From contig JAKSTQ010000001.1 of assembly GCA_024402475.1 (NCBI GenBank), positions 109,394-173,393 of the forward strand: 64,000 nucleotides of DNA. The letters run 5' to 3'. Within the stretch, counting starts at the first letter, position 1, and the number at the start of each line of letters is the position of its first letter. The translations under genes and the position numbers were made by a program. The DNA is from Treponema sp. (GTDB taxonomy: Bacteria; Spirochaetota; Spirochaetia; Treponematales; Treponemataceae). This document shows, piece by piece, positions 56,864 through 64,000 of this stretch. Below the pieces are notes generated by a model. That model was not told where the DNA came from. It saw nothing but the letters and a program-made list of their open reading frames with translations, and did not search any database.

Positions 56864-57553
56864 CTATTCAATCGCACATAAATTCTTAAAATCCGGTTCA
56901 ACTTCAAAAACTTCACCACTGGCCAAAGTCAACCTGGACGAACAAAGACAAAGACGCCTGATTCCCATTTTGCGAAGTTTTTTATTCATCTTGAAATCAC
57001 CATGCTTATCATCGCCTGCAATTGGATAACCTTCTTTTGCAAGATGAATTCTGATCTGATGCATACGGCCGGTTCCAAGTTTAAGATGAAACAAAGTCAG
57101 TTCGCAGGCTTTTTCTGTTACAGGTTCTCCATTATCGTCAAGTACCGGATTCCCCTGCTCGTCCTTAACAGGAATCATAGCATCAAAAGTTTTTACTGCT
57201 TCAAAAAATGTAACCGCCTGCTTTTGAATTCCTTTATCATTTATAGAAGCTGTAATTTTACCTTTACGGTTTTTAGGATTACCGATACACAAAGCTGTAT
57301 ATTCCTTGGTAACTTCCTTTTGATTTATGAGATTTGTCCATTTGCCTGCAGCTTTTGGATTTTTTGCAACAACCATAAGCCCGCTTGTTTCCTGATCCAG
57401 TCTGTGAACAAGATAACAGGGACTTCCCGTAATGGCAGGAAGAACAGTATCAACGGAAGATTTGATGTTTTTTCCGCCCTGTACTGCAAGCCCCTGAGGT
57501 TTATTTATTACATATATTTCGTTATTTTCGTATATAATAGGAATAGCGTTCAT
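56864..57553 (-). CDS. RluA-family pseudouridine synthase
   Basis: This enzyme makes pseudouridine in rRNA or tRNA. From the ATG at 57553 (229 residues) the protein starts MNAIPIIYENNEIYVINKPQGLAV in the family manner (landmark given in part) and has the catalytic HRLDQETSGLMVV motif with the active Asp. It also has RMHQIRIHLA and YPIAGDDKHG. An in-frame upstream ATG at 57598 is rejected because it lies in the divergent gene. There is no S4 domain, so RluA, RluD or TruC-like specificity cannot be assigned. It is divergent from the transglutaminase-like gene, with only 30 bases between start codons. Confidence 0.9.
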   Translation of the reverse strand: MNAIPIIYENNEIYVINKPQGLAVQGGKNIKSSVDTVLPAITGSPCYLVHRLDQETSGLMVVAKNPKAAGKWTNLINQKEVTKEYTALCIGNPKNRKGKITASINDKGIQKQAVTFFEAVKTFDAMIPVKDEQGNPVLDDNGEPVTEKACELTLFHLKLGTGRMHQIRIHLAKEGYPIAGDDKHGDFKMNKKLRKMGIRRLCLCSSRLTLASGEVFEVEPDFKNLCAIE

Positions 57554-57583
57554 TACCGAAACTATAATATAAAGAGGGATAAT

Positions 57584-58759
57584 ATGACAAGAATACATTT
57601 TAAGAAAGCTCTTTTATCAGCTGCATTCGCAATTATTACTGCATTCAATGCACAGGCAGTTTATTATAGTCTTGACGAACTTAATTTTCTTATTGACCTG
57701 CCTGAAGGCTATCAGATAAGCGATGCTGCACAAGACGGATCTTCATTCTTTTTTGAAACAAAACTCATGCCCGTAAAGGTAGCACTCAAATTTTACAATG
57801 CACCCGAATATAATTCTTCTGCTCAGGCTTTACAGAATGTACTGGACCAGCTTCAGTGCAAAGTTCCACTTACAACTTACGAATGGTATGGAAGAGATAC
57901 AAGCCTTTCGACTTTTTCTTTCACTGCAGCAAATACTGTTTTTACCGGATGGGCACTGGCTGTAAACATTCCTGACAAAAACAAATATCTTGTACTGATG
58001 GCTTACAGCGACCAGATGATAAGCGAAGACTGCGAACAGTTTACACTTTCAATCATGGATAACATCTATCTTTGTGCACAGGATTTCAGGCGTTTTGGAC
58101 CGGTTTCTCATTATGCATACTATGCCGACATGAATAATCCTGAAGAAATTACTTTAAATATTGCAGATACACAAATCAAAACTTCCATTGATAAACTTGC
58201 TAAAGAAGCTGAACAGTTTGTTCTGGAACGTGAATGGGCTGTTCTTACACTTTACGCAAATCACCCTGACTGGAAAACTGCATGGCAGCGTTATTACAGA
58301 CAGCTTTTCAAGCAAAGTTATGTGCTCCTTGATAAAGTAAGCCAGGATATTTATATCAGTCTTTTTAAGAAAGCCCGTGAAGCAAACAAGATGAATCCTC
58401 AGCTGGAAATTGCAAAATACATTTTAAGCTGGACACAGGATTTTGAATACCAGAGGGATCACAAAACAACTGATTTTACGCCTTTAACAGCAGCCATTAC
58501 AGGAACAGGTTCTGACTGTGACAGCCGCAGTATGCTTATATGCTGTTTATGCGAACACCTTGGAATTAAAACAGAATTATTTATTTCACGGGAATACAGT
58601 CATGCAGTCTGCGGACTTGCAGTTGATTATCCTGGTGCTGCAATAGAAGTTGACGGCGTAAACTACGTTCTTGGAGAAACAACCGCAAAAGTTGATCTGG
58701 GAAGAATTGCACAGACCCAAAGCGATACAAGCAAATGGATCGAAGTTGACTTACCATAA
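57584..58759 (+). CDS. Secreted transglutaminase-like protein
   Basis: The 391-residue protein has a signal peptide (FKKALLSAAFAIITAFNAQA). The first half has no recognised domain. The C-terminal part shows the order expected of a transglutaminase/cysteine-protease fold: a Cys in GSDCDSRSMLICCLCEHLG, a His in REYSHAVCGLA and an acidic residue in NYVLGETTAKV. Catalysis is plausible but unproven. The start is ATG 57584 with AAAGAGGG upstream; the open frame extends far 5' antisense to the RluA gene, but that part is not conserved-looking. It ends at a strong terminator. Confidence 0.82.
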   Translation: MTRIHFKKALLSAAFAIITAFNAQAVYYSLDELNFLIDLPEGYQISDAAQDGSSFFFETKLMPVKVALKFYNAPEYNSSAQALQNVLDQLQCKVPLTTYEWYGRDTSLSTFSFTAANTVFTGWALAVNIPDKNKYLVLMAYSDQMISEDCEQFTLSIMDNIYLCAQDFRRFGPVSHYAYYADMNNPEEITLNIADTQIKTSIDKLAKEAEQFVLEREWAVLTLYANHPDWKTAWQRYYRQLFKQSYVLLDKVSQDIYISLFKKAREANKMNPQLEIAKYILSWTQDFEYQRDHKTTDFTPLTAAITGTGSDCDSRSMLICCLCEHLGIKTELFISREYSHAVCGLAVDYPGAAIEVDGVNYVLGETTAKVDLGRIAQTQSDTSKWIEVDLP

Positions 58760-58796
58760 AAAAAAGCAGGTCTTAATTTTAAGACCTGCTTTTTTA
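58760..58796. terminator. Bidirectional intrinsic terminator
   Basis: AAAAAGCAGGTCTTA and TAAGACCTGCTTTTT form a 15-bp stem with a four-base loop, with A-run and T-run flanks. It serves the transglutaminase-like gene and the converging HTH-EIIA gene. Confidence 0.92.
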
Positions 58797-59447
58797 TCAG
58801 TCAGCAATTAAAAGCTTGTATGCTTCTTCTGGACTTGTACTTGATAAAAGTCCGTCACGAAGTTCTGTCTTTTTAAGTTTTGAACTGAGGAAAGACAGTG
58901 TCTGCAGATAATATGAATGCTGGTTATATGCAGCTGCGATCATAATCAAAAGCTGAACAGGAACATCATCGATTGTCTGGAAATCAATTACAGGATTCTT
59001 ACAGATACCGACAGACATTACCAGGTCTGTAACAGAAGAAAGTCTTACATGAGGAATTGCGATACCGCGACCGATTGCTGTAGACATAAGTTCTTCACGT
59101 TTAAGGATTTCTGTTTCAAGTTCCTGTGCGAATTTTACCTGTGGAGCTGTTGCAAGGTTTGCAGCAAGTTCAACAAGTGCATCATGTTTTGTAGACTGTG
59201 TGATATAAACGATTCTGTCAGGTGAAACAATATTTTTAATCTGAACTGTCTGATTTACATTTGCAGCTTTTGTTCCTGACGAAAGTCTGTCATTAACCCA
59301 TTTTTCAATTTCAGACTTCTTGAATCTCCATACTGTTCCGATTTTTCCAGAAGGGATTTCACCTTTCTGAGCCCAGTCATAAACTGTACGTTCTGATACT
59401 CTAAGATACTTTGCAACTTCTTCAATTGTAAGAATATCGTCTTCCAC
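58797..59447 (-). CDS. Excisionase-type HTH fused to PTS EIIA (PtsN-like) regulator
   Basis: In 216 residues an N-terminal MerR/excisionase-type winged helix (about 1-55: LTIEEVAKYLRVSERTVYDW, then WRFKKSEIEKWV) is joined to a PTS EIIA-2 domain (about 75-214). The phosphorylatable His lies in GRGIAIPHVRLSS. It probably links the phosphorylation state of a PTS relay to DNA binding. The start is GTG 59447 because GGAG sits seven bases upstream; an in-frame ATG at 59552 lies in the promoter region. Treponemes carry incomplete PTS sets without sugar permeases, so a regulatory role is expected. Confidence 0.9.
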   Translation of the reverse strand: MEDDILTIEEVAKYLRVSERTVYDWAQKGEIPSGKIGTVWRFKKSEIEKWVNDRLSSGTKAANVNQTVQIKNIVSPDRIVYITQSTKHDALVELAANLATAPQVKFAQELETEILKREELMSTAIGRGIAIPHVRLSSVTDLVMSVGICKNPVIDFQTIDDVPVQLLIMIAAAYNQHSYYLQTLSFLSSKLKKTELRDGLLSSTSPEEAYKLLIAD

Positions 59448-59520
59448 TTTTTTACTCCACCGATACCTTTTGTACCGTAAATTATTTGTATTCCAATAAA
59501 TTTCTAACGTATATATGAAT

Positions 59521-59549
59521 ATTTTGCATATATTACGTTTCTTTGTCAA
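59521..59549 (-). promoter_or_regulatory. sigma70-type promoter of the HTH-EIIA gene
   Basis: On the minus strand TTGACA (59549-59544), 17 bases, CAAAAT (59526-59521). The start near 59514 gives a leader of about 67 bases. A 9-base tandem repeat (AAAAGCACG twice, 59563-59580) lies just upstream and may be an operator. Confidence 0.6.
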
Positions 59550-59654
59550 CAATATTCACCTAAAAAGCACGAAAAGCACGGTAAAGAAATATCATTGCGG
59601 GACATATGCGATTTTTTTCTTTTCAAATCAACGCAGAGGGTTTAGAATTAGAGA

Positions 59655-61169
59655 ATGAGTAGAGATAAATATACACAGCCTTTCGGCAATTCTGTCAAAA
59701 AAAGTGCATTGCGAGGTGCCTTTTTTTCAAACAAAATGTTCGGCCTTATTGCAGGTAAAATTGCAGGACCTCTTGATCTTGTTGCAGTTCCTAAAGGCCA
59801 TGTTTACAAGCATTTTAACGTTTTAACACTTGTCCGCCGTGATGACATCGAATCCCAGAAAGATCCTGAAACAGGAAAGCTTCTGAAATACGAAGAAATT
59901 ACGACAGATAATTCACTTATCATCGGTACAATCCGAATGGGTTTTGGTCACTGGAGAATTGCAATCGCACTGGCCTCTGCCGCAAAAGTAACCAACACAA
60001 AGTGCTACATTCTTGACCTTCTTTCATTCAAAGGCTCAAATATTTCTTCTTCAATTGATACACTTGAATGGTGGTACTCAAAGCTTTCACGCCTTTCTCA
60101 GACCTGGAAATGGTTTAACGAACATGTGTGGGAACCATTCACATCAAAGAAAAATGCCGTAATCACTTCCTGCATCCAGCAGAGAGAACTTTCAAAAAGG
60201 TTTGTGGGTGCATTCCAGAACCTGCCAAAAGACATTCCGATTGTAGCAGCTCATCCGTGGGTTGGACATGCAGCTGTTCTGTGCGGAATGACAAATGTTA
60301 TTTCCATGATTCCAGATAACCTTCCCCTTGCATTCTGGCTGGTTGAAGGTTCAAAACATACAGTTCAGTCTCCATCAGGCTATATGGGCTACAGAACCCT
60401 CATCAACATGGAAGACGGAGTTCCGATTACAAACTGCATTCCAGAAAATGAAATCATGCTTTCCGGACATTATGTTGACTATGAAATGCTTGCAAGCATA
60501 AAAGACGACAATAAAGCCCGCCGTGAACGCATCAAGAAAAAGGCAGAACGCCGATTCCTGCTTACAATGGGTGGTGCCGGAGCTCAGGCACAAAAATTTG
60601 CTGAAATCTGCTGTCACTGCCGCGATTATGTTGAACAGGGAAAAGCTGCATTCTTTATCAATATGGGTGACCATGCAGGCCGCTGGGAAGAACTTAAGAA
60701 AGAACTTGATAAAAACGGCATTCCATATATATTCCATGATGACTGGAAAAAGACACAGAAATTCATTGCAGAAGCAAACAATACACGAATCCGGGGTATT
60801 CATATATTCCTGCACAAAGACTTCTTTGAAGCAGTTTATACAACCAACCTTTTGATTCCTGTAAGCGATGTAATGATTACAAAACCAAGTGAACTTTCGT
60901 TCTATCCGATTCCAAAACTGTTCATCCAGCGAGTTGGACGACACGAAGCCTGGGGTGCAATCCGCGCATCAGAAATTGCAGACGGTACTAAGGAATGCGA
61001 AAATCCGGCAGTTCTCAACCGCGTTCTTTCTACAATTATCGAAACCGACGACCTTTTGAACATGATGCTCTTTTCTATAGAAAGCAATGTAAAAGCAGGA
61101 ATTTATGACGGTGGTTTCTATGTTGTAAAACTTGCAATGAAAGAACTGAAACAATATAATGCCAAGTAA
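59655..61169 (+). CDS. Conserved-looking protein of unknown function (possible GT-B fold)
   Basis: The 504-residue cytoplasmic protein has no signal peptide or membrane segment. The stretch RMGFGHWRIAIALASAAK is reminiscent of the GHxR glycine-rich loop of MurG/MGD-type glycosyltransferases, and LLTMGGAGAQAQKFAEI could be the second Rossmann half. VSDVMITKPSELSFYPIPKL also fits the sugar-nucleotide side of GT-B enzymes. I do not recognise the family and offer this only as a hint. It lies 14 bases before pta and is probably co-transcribed with it. Confidence 0.75.
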   Translation: MSRDKYTQPFGNSVKKSALRGAFFSNKMFGLIAGKIAGPLDLVAVPKGHVYKHFNVLTLVRRDDIESQKDPETGKLLKYEEITTDNSLIIGTIRMGFGHWRIAIALASAAKVTNTKCYILDLLSFKGSNISSSIDTLEWWYSKLSRLSQTWKWFNEHVWEPFTSKKNAVITSCIQQRELSKRFVGAFQNLPKDIPIVAAHPWVGHAAVLCGMTNVISMIPDNLPLAFWLVEGSKHTVQSPSGYMGYRTLINMEDGVPITNCIPENEIMLSGHYVDYEMLASIKDDNKARRERIKKKAERRFLLTMGGAGAQAQKFAEICCHCRDYVEQGKAAFFINMGDHAGRWEELKKELDKNGIPYIFHDDWKKTQKFIAEANNTRIRGIHIFLHKDFFEAVYTTNLLIPVSDVMITKPSELSFYPIPKLFIQRVGRHEAWGAIRASEIADGTKECENPAVLNRVLSTIIETDDLLNMMLFSIESNVKAGIYDGGFYVVKLAMKELKQYNAK

Positions 61170-61183
61170 GAGGTAATAAAATA

Positions 61184-62215
61184 ATGAAATTCATCGATGA
61201 TCTTTTAAACAAAGCAAAAGCAGCTGGAAAAACTATCGTTCTTTGCGAAGGCGAAGACAAACGTGTTGTAGAAGCAGCAGCTAAAATTGTAAAAGACGGA
61301 ATTGCTAAAATCATCCTCGTAGGTAACGAAGACGAATGCAAAAAGGTAGCTCCTGGTGTTGACCTTACAGGTATCAAAATTGTTGATCCTGCAACAAGTC
61401 CAGATACAGACCGCTATGCCGAAATCCTTTTTGAAGCACGCAAGGGTAAAATCAACAAAAAGACAAATGCTCCAGAATATGAAGATGTTGCTGCAGCAAA
61501 AGCATATATCCTTAAAGACCGCACAATGTTTGGTGCACTTATCCTTAAAGCAGATGATGCAGACGGATTTGTTTCAGGTGCATGTCACTCAACAGCAAAT
61601 ACACTGCGTCCTGGTTTACAGGTTATCAAAACTGCTTCTGGAATCAAGACAGTTTCTTCCAGCTTTGTAATGGTAGCTCCAGAAGGCGAAAATCCTTATA
61701 TTAAAGAAGGCGTTTGCCTCATGGCTGACTGTGCAATCAATATTGAACCATCAGCTGAAGAACTTGCAGACATTGCAATTGCAACTGCTGATACAGCAAA
61801 GAAAATTGCAGGAATCGATCCTCGCGTTGCAATGCTTTCATTCTCTACAAAAGGTTCTGGAAACGACGACAAATACTTTAAGTCAGTTCCAAAAATGCAG
61901 GAAGCTGTTAACCTTGCAAAAGCAAAGGCTCCAGACCTTGCGCTTGACGGTGAATTCCAGTTTGACGCAGCCGTTGCTCCAGAAGTTGGTGAACTCAAAG
62001 CTCCAGGTTCTGCAGTAGCAGGTCATGCAAACGTTTTCGTATTCCCTAACATCAATGCAGGAAATATTGGTTACAAAATCTGTCAGCGTATGGGCGGATG
62101 GATGGCTATTGGACCTGTATGCCAGGGATTTGCAAAACCACTTAACGACTTGAGCCGTGGATGTAACGTTGATGACATCGTTGCAACAGTAGCAGTTACT
62201 GCTCTTCAGGCATAA
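61184..62215 (+). CDS. pta: Phosphate acetyltransferase
   Basis: Pta interconverts acetyl-CoA and acetyl phosphate in fermentation to acetate with ATP gain. The 343-residue protein is the short, catalytic-domain-only form: GKTIVLCEGEDKRVVEAA, FVSGACHSTANTLRPGLQ, MLSFSTKGSG, ELQFDAA-like GEFQFDAAVAPEV and ANVFVFPNINAGNIGYKI. AAGAGG precedes the ATG. No ackA gene is adjacent in the window. A strong terminator follows. Confidence 0.97.
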   Translation: MKFIDDLLNKAKAAGKTIVLCEGEDKRVVEAAAKIVKDGIAKIILVGNEDECKKVAPGVDLTGIKIVDPATSPDTDRYAEILFEARKGKINKKTNAPEYEDVAAAKAYILKDRTMFGALILKADDADGFVSGACHSTANTLRPGLQVIKTASGIKTVSSSFVMVAPEGENPYIKEGVCLMADCAINIEPSAEELADIAIATADTAKKIAGIDPRVAMLSFSTKGSGNDDKYFKSVPKMQEAVNLAKAKAPDLALDGEFQFDAAVAPEVGELKAPGSAVAGHANVFVFPNINAGNIGYKICQRMGGWMAIGPVCQGFAKPLNDLSRGCNVDDIVATVAVTALQA

Positions 62216-62250
62216 ATTTTTTAACGGGAATTAAACAGACCCGGTTTTAC

Positions 62251-62302
62251 AAAGGGAAGAAAGTCATGCTTTTTTTTGCTGACTTCTTCCCTTTTTTTTA
62301 GA
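62251..62302 (+). terminator. Intrinsic terminator after pta
   Basis: AAAGGGAAGAAAGTCA pairs with TGACTTCTTCCCTTT (one bulged base), followed by a run of T. The converging HD-GYP gene ends about 35 bases further on. Confidence 0.85.
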
Positions 62303-62335
62303 TATAAACCTTATTTTTTTTCAGTAAGCCGGTTT

Positions 62336-63631
62336 TTAAGATCTTGCTTTATCAGCTTTCATGTATGCAAGAACTTCTTTTTTTGCACTTAAAAAAAGTT
62401 CTGCAATTGTGGGGTCAAAATCTGTTCCAACCCCTTCTTCGATAATCTTAAAACATTTTTCCACAGGCATTGCATCACGATATACGCGTTTTGCTGAAAC
62501 CGCATCAAATACATCTGCAATTGCCATAATTCTGGCATGAAGAGGGATTTTCTTTTCGTGCAGGCCTTCAGGATATCCTTTCCCGTTCCACTTTTCGTGA
62601 TGATATCTTGCAACTTCATAAGCAATCTGCTGGTACTCAGGTTCATCAAGTTCATTAAAAGTTTCACGGATGATTTCTCCGCCTTTTTCGGAATGGAGTT
62701 TCATTATATCAAATTCCTGGGGAGTAAGTTTTGCAGGTTTTTGAAGAATATAATCCGGAACTGCAATTTTTCCAATATCATGCATTGGAGCAGCTTTTAT
62801 AACATTTGATACATAATCTTTTGTAAGGATATTGTTATATTTTTTGCATTTTGCCATCTGATCAAGAATGATTCTTACATATCCCTGAGTTCTGCGGATG
62901 TGGCCTCCGGTATTATCATCGCGGCTTTCGATAAGGGTTGCAAAACTTCGTACCATATTATCGTTGTACTGGTTCAAACGCTTTTCTGCAGGATCTTCAA
63001 AGTGAGTGTACATACCTGCAATTGCAATTGTTGGAAGAAGACATGAGACAAGTGATTCCGGTTTTAGAATCTGAACTATAAGAATTAAAATACAGACAGC
63101 AATAAATGAGATAATCCCCATTGATTTTCGTTTTTCAAGAGTACGAATTTTTGCACAGACAGTTACAAAGAGAATAAAAAATTGAATTACAAGTGACAGA
63201 TAACATGCAATTACGGAAATTCCCATTGAATAATTTGTTGTACCGCCACTAACATAATAAAGTTCCCTGATAAAAAGAACAGTTATGATTATCGAAGCAA
63301 TACCTGGCAGACATTCAAGTAAAAAAAGCCATTTATTGGGTCTGCCAAAAACCTGATAAAGCATGTACACAAAAATAATTGAAACGACAGCTTCCATAGA
63401 AACAATAAATACAAGATGTAATGCTCTGTTTACAATTTCTGGAACAATATCCTGGTGATTAACAGTCCATGCAGTAGCTCCATCAAAAATAATGGCCCAT
63501 GGTGCAATATAAAGCAACGCATCAAAACCCGGATTACAACTGACTTTCTTATCTGCATTGCCTTTAATATAATTTACGATAAAATATGCGATTACAATTA
63601 AACAGCCAATCTGAAGTTTATATTCGAACAT
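62336..63631 (-). CDS. Membrane HD-GYP phosphodiesterase
   Basis: HD-GYP proteins hydrolyse c-di-GMP. The 431-residue protein has six or seven N-terminal transmembrane helices (within about 4-205, resembling 7TM sensor modules) and an HD-GYP domain at about 220-425. Visible residues are His244 (TGGHIRRT), the His284-Asp285 pair in MHDIGKI, HHEKWNGKGYP at 344-354 and Asp373 in IADVFDA, so the active site is complete. The WNG variant of the DGxGYP motif is common. It faces gltX across about 240 bases. Confidence 0.92.
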   Translation of the reverse strand: MFEYKLQIGCLIVIAYFIVNYIKGNADKKVSCNPGFDALLYIAPWAIIFDGATAWTVNHQDIVPEIVNRALHLVFIVSMEAVVSIIFVYMLYQVFGRPNKWLFLLECLPGIASIIITVLFIRELYYVSGGTTNYSMGISVIACYLSLVIQFFILFVTVCAKIRTLEKRKSMGIISFIAVCILILIVQILKPESLVSCLLPTIAIAGMYTHFEDPAEKRLNQYNDNMVRSFATLIESRDDNTGGHIRRTQGYVRIILDQMAKCKKYNNILTKDYVSNVIKAAPMHDIGKIAVPDYILQKPAKLTPQEFDIMKLHSEKGGEIIRETFNELDEPEYQQIAYEVARYHHEKWNGKGYPEGLHEKKIPLHARIMAIADVFDAVSAKRVYRDAMPVEKCFKIIEEGVGTDFDPTIAELFLSAKKEVLAYMKADKARS

Positions 63632-63794
63632 AAAATAAGCACCTCTAACTTCAAAAATTACATTTTTAATAATAACACAATAAAACTTTATGGACTTTTT
63701 TCCAATATGTTTTAAAAATATTAAAGAACCATTATTCTCTAGCGGTCGTCAGGTAATGGAACACCATTGGCAAATATAAAATCATCCCACAAGC

Positions 63795-63836
63795 AAAAAA
63801 CAGGCCGAAAAAACTATCTTTCCCAGCCTGTTTTAT
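63795..63836 (-). terminator. Intrinsic terminator after gltX
   Basis: On the minus strand AAAACAGGC and GCCTGTTTT form a nine-bp stem around a 20-base loop, followed by T. The remaining intergenic stretch to 63631 holds no gene I can support. Confidence 0.7.
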
Positions 63837-63870
63837 CAATTTAAGTTTTATTTTTCAAGTACTAAAAAAA

Positions 63871-64000
63871 TTAGAATGCTTTTAATGTGCGTTCGATTCT
63901 TTCAAGACTCTTTTCTTTTCCAAGTACCCAGATAGAACCGATAAGCGGTGGAGAAACACGGCTTCCTGTAACTGCCATACGGATTGGCATCATAAAGTCA
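63871..64000 (-). CDS. gltX: Glutamyl-tRNA synthetase, 3' end (partial)
   Basis: The last 42 codons of a gene that continues beyond the right edge. The translated end reads FMMPIRMAVTGSRVSPP, IGSIWVLGKEKSLERI and ERTLKAF before TAA. This matches the C-terminal anticodon-binding region of bacterial GltX, where 'R.A.TG...SPP....LG.E....RI' is conserved. GltX versus a close GlnRS-like relative cannot be separated from this fragment, but GltX is far more likely. Confidence 0.82.
   Translation of the reverse strand, partial: DFMMPIRMAVTGSRVSPPLIGSIWVLGKEKSLERIERTLKAF

Noticed and set aside
57002..57583. Open plus-strand frame running 194 codons upstream of the transglutaminase-like gene
   Set aside because: It is antisense to the RluA-type gene, composition is Cys/Phe/Ile-rich as in shadow frames, and a ribosome-binding site plus signal peptide mark the start at 57584.
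63720..63790. Short minus-strand frame ending LWDDFIFANGVPLPDDR, possibly a gene relic
   Set aside because: It is only about 20 codons, begins inside the gltX terminator and has no start or ribosome-binding site.

Overview
The window looks like a chromosomal stretch of a low-GC spirochaete, most likely a gut or rumen-type Treponema. The evidence is a treponemal periplasmic-flagella block (flbB-fliK-flgD-flgE) whose FlgE keeps Lys165 and Cys178, a UPF0164 (FadL-like) outer-membrane protein, a CHASE2 cyclase beside a FecR-domain gene, a PTS IIA domain fused to a DNA-binding domain, and many Treponema-style lipoproteins and beta-barrels. Coding density is very high. There is no gene-free stretch over 300 bases, and I see no rRNA, tRNA, CRISPR array, insertion sequence or prophage.

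Layout. 1-1.1 kb: an outer-membrane protein. 1.1-5.2 kb: the flagellar hook block, led by a sigma28-type promoter. 5.2-9.4 kb: hexokinase coupled to a large HExxH/propeller/barrel protein. 9.5-11.5 kb: a UvrD/Rep helicase. 11.6-16.9 kb: a divergon with a CHASE2 adenylate cyclase on one side and small secreted protein, barrel and FecR-domain genes on the other. 16.9-24 kb: a lipoprotein, an asymmetric ABC-F ATPase, a DEAD-box helicase with a basic tail, and a phospholipid set (Psd, Pss, VTT protein). 24-33.2 kb: a 1549-residue receptor phosphatase, a TPR-like secreted protein whose reading frame starts at an apparent AUC codon, and a UPF0164 protein. 33.3-36.9 kb: GH57, DUF4912, PHP phosphatase and ASCH genes. 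37-41.6 kb: D,D-carboxypeptidase, CapA-like lipoprotein and HrpA helicase. 41.6-47.1 kb: dut-lptF-lptG-tgt-HEAT. 47.3-56.8 kb: the translation operon rimP-nusA-infB-rbfA-truB-ribF-rpsO, followed by pnp. 56.9-63.6 kb: RluA-type synthase, transglutaminase-like protein, HTH-EIIA regulator, unknown 504-residue protein, pta and an HD-GYP protein. The 3' end of gltX closes the window.

Most genes serve core functions: translation and RNA (nusA/infB cluster, pnp, tgt, truB, helicases), envelope building (LptF/G, Psd/Pss, carboxypeptidase) and motility. Signalling genes are dense: cAMP synthesis (CHASE2), c-di-GMP turnover (HD-GYP), a PP2C receptor and a PTS-type regulator. The items most worth a second look are the AUC start at 31784, an intrinsic terminator placed between a strong promoter and rimP-nusA, several genes whose promoters predict leaderless mRNAs, the CHASE2/FecR divergon, and proteins that depart from their families (ABC-F, NusA, RibF, PssA). 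All calls come from reading the sequence; no database search was run.
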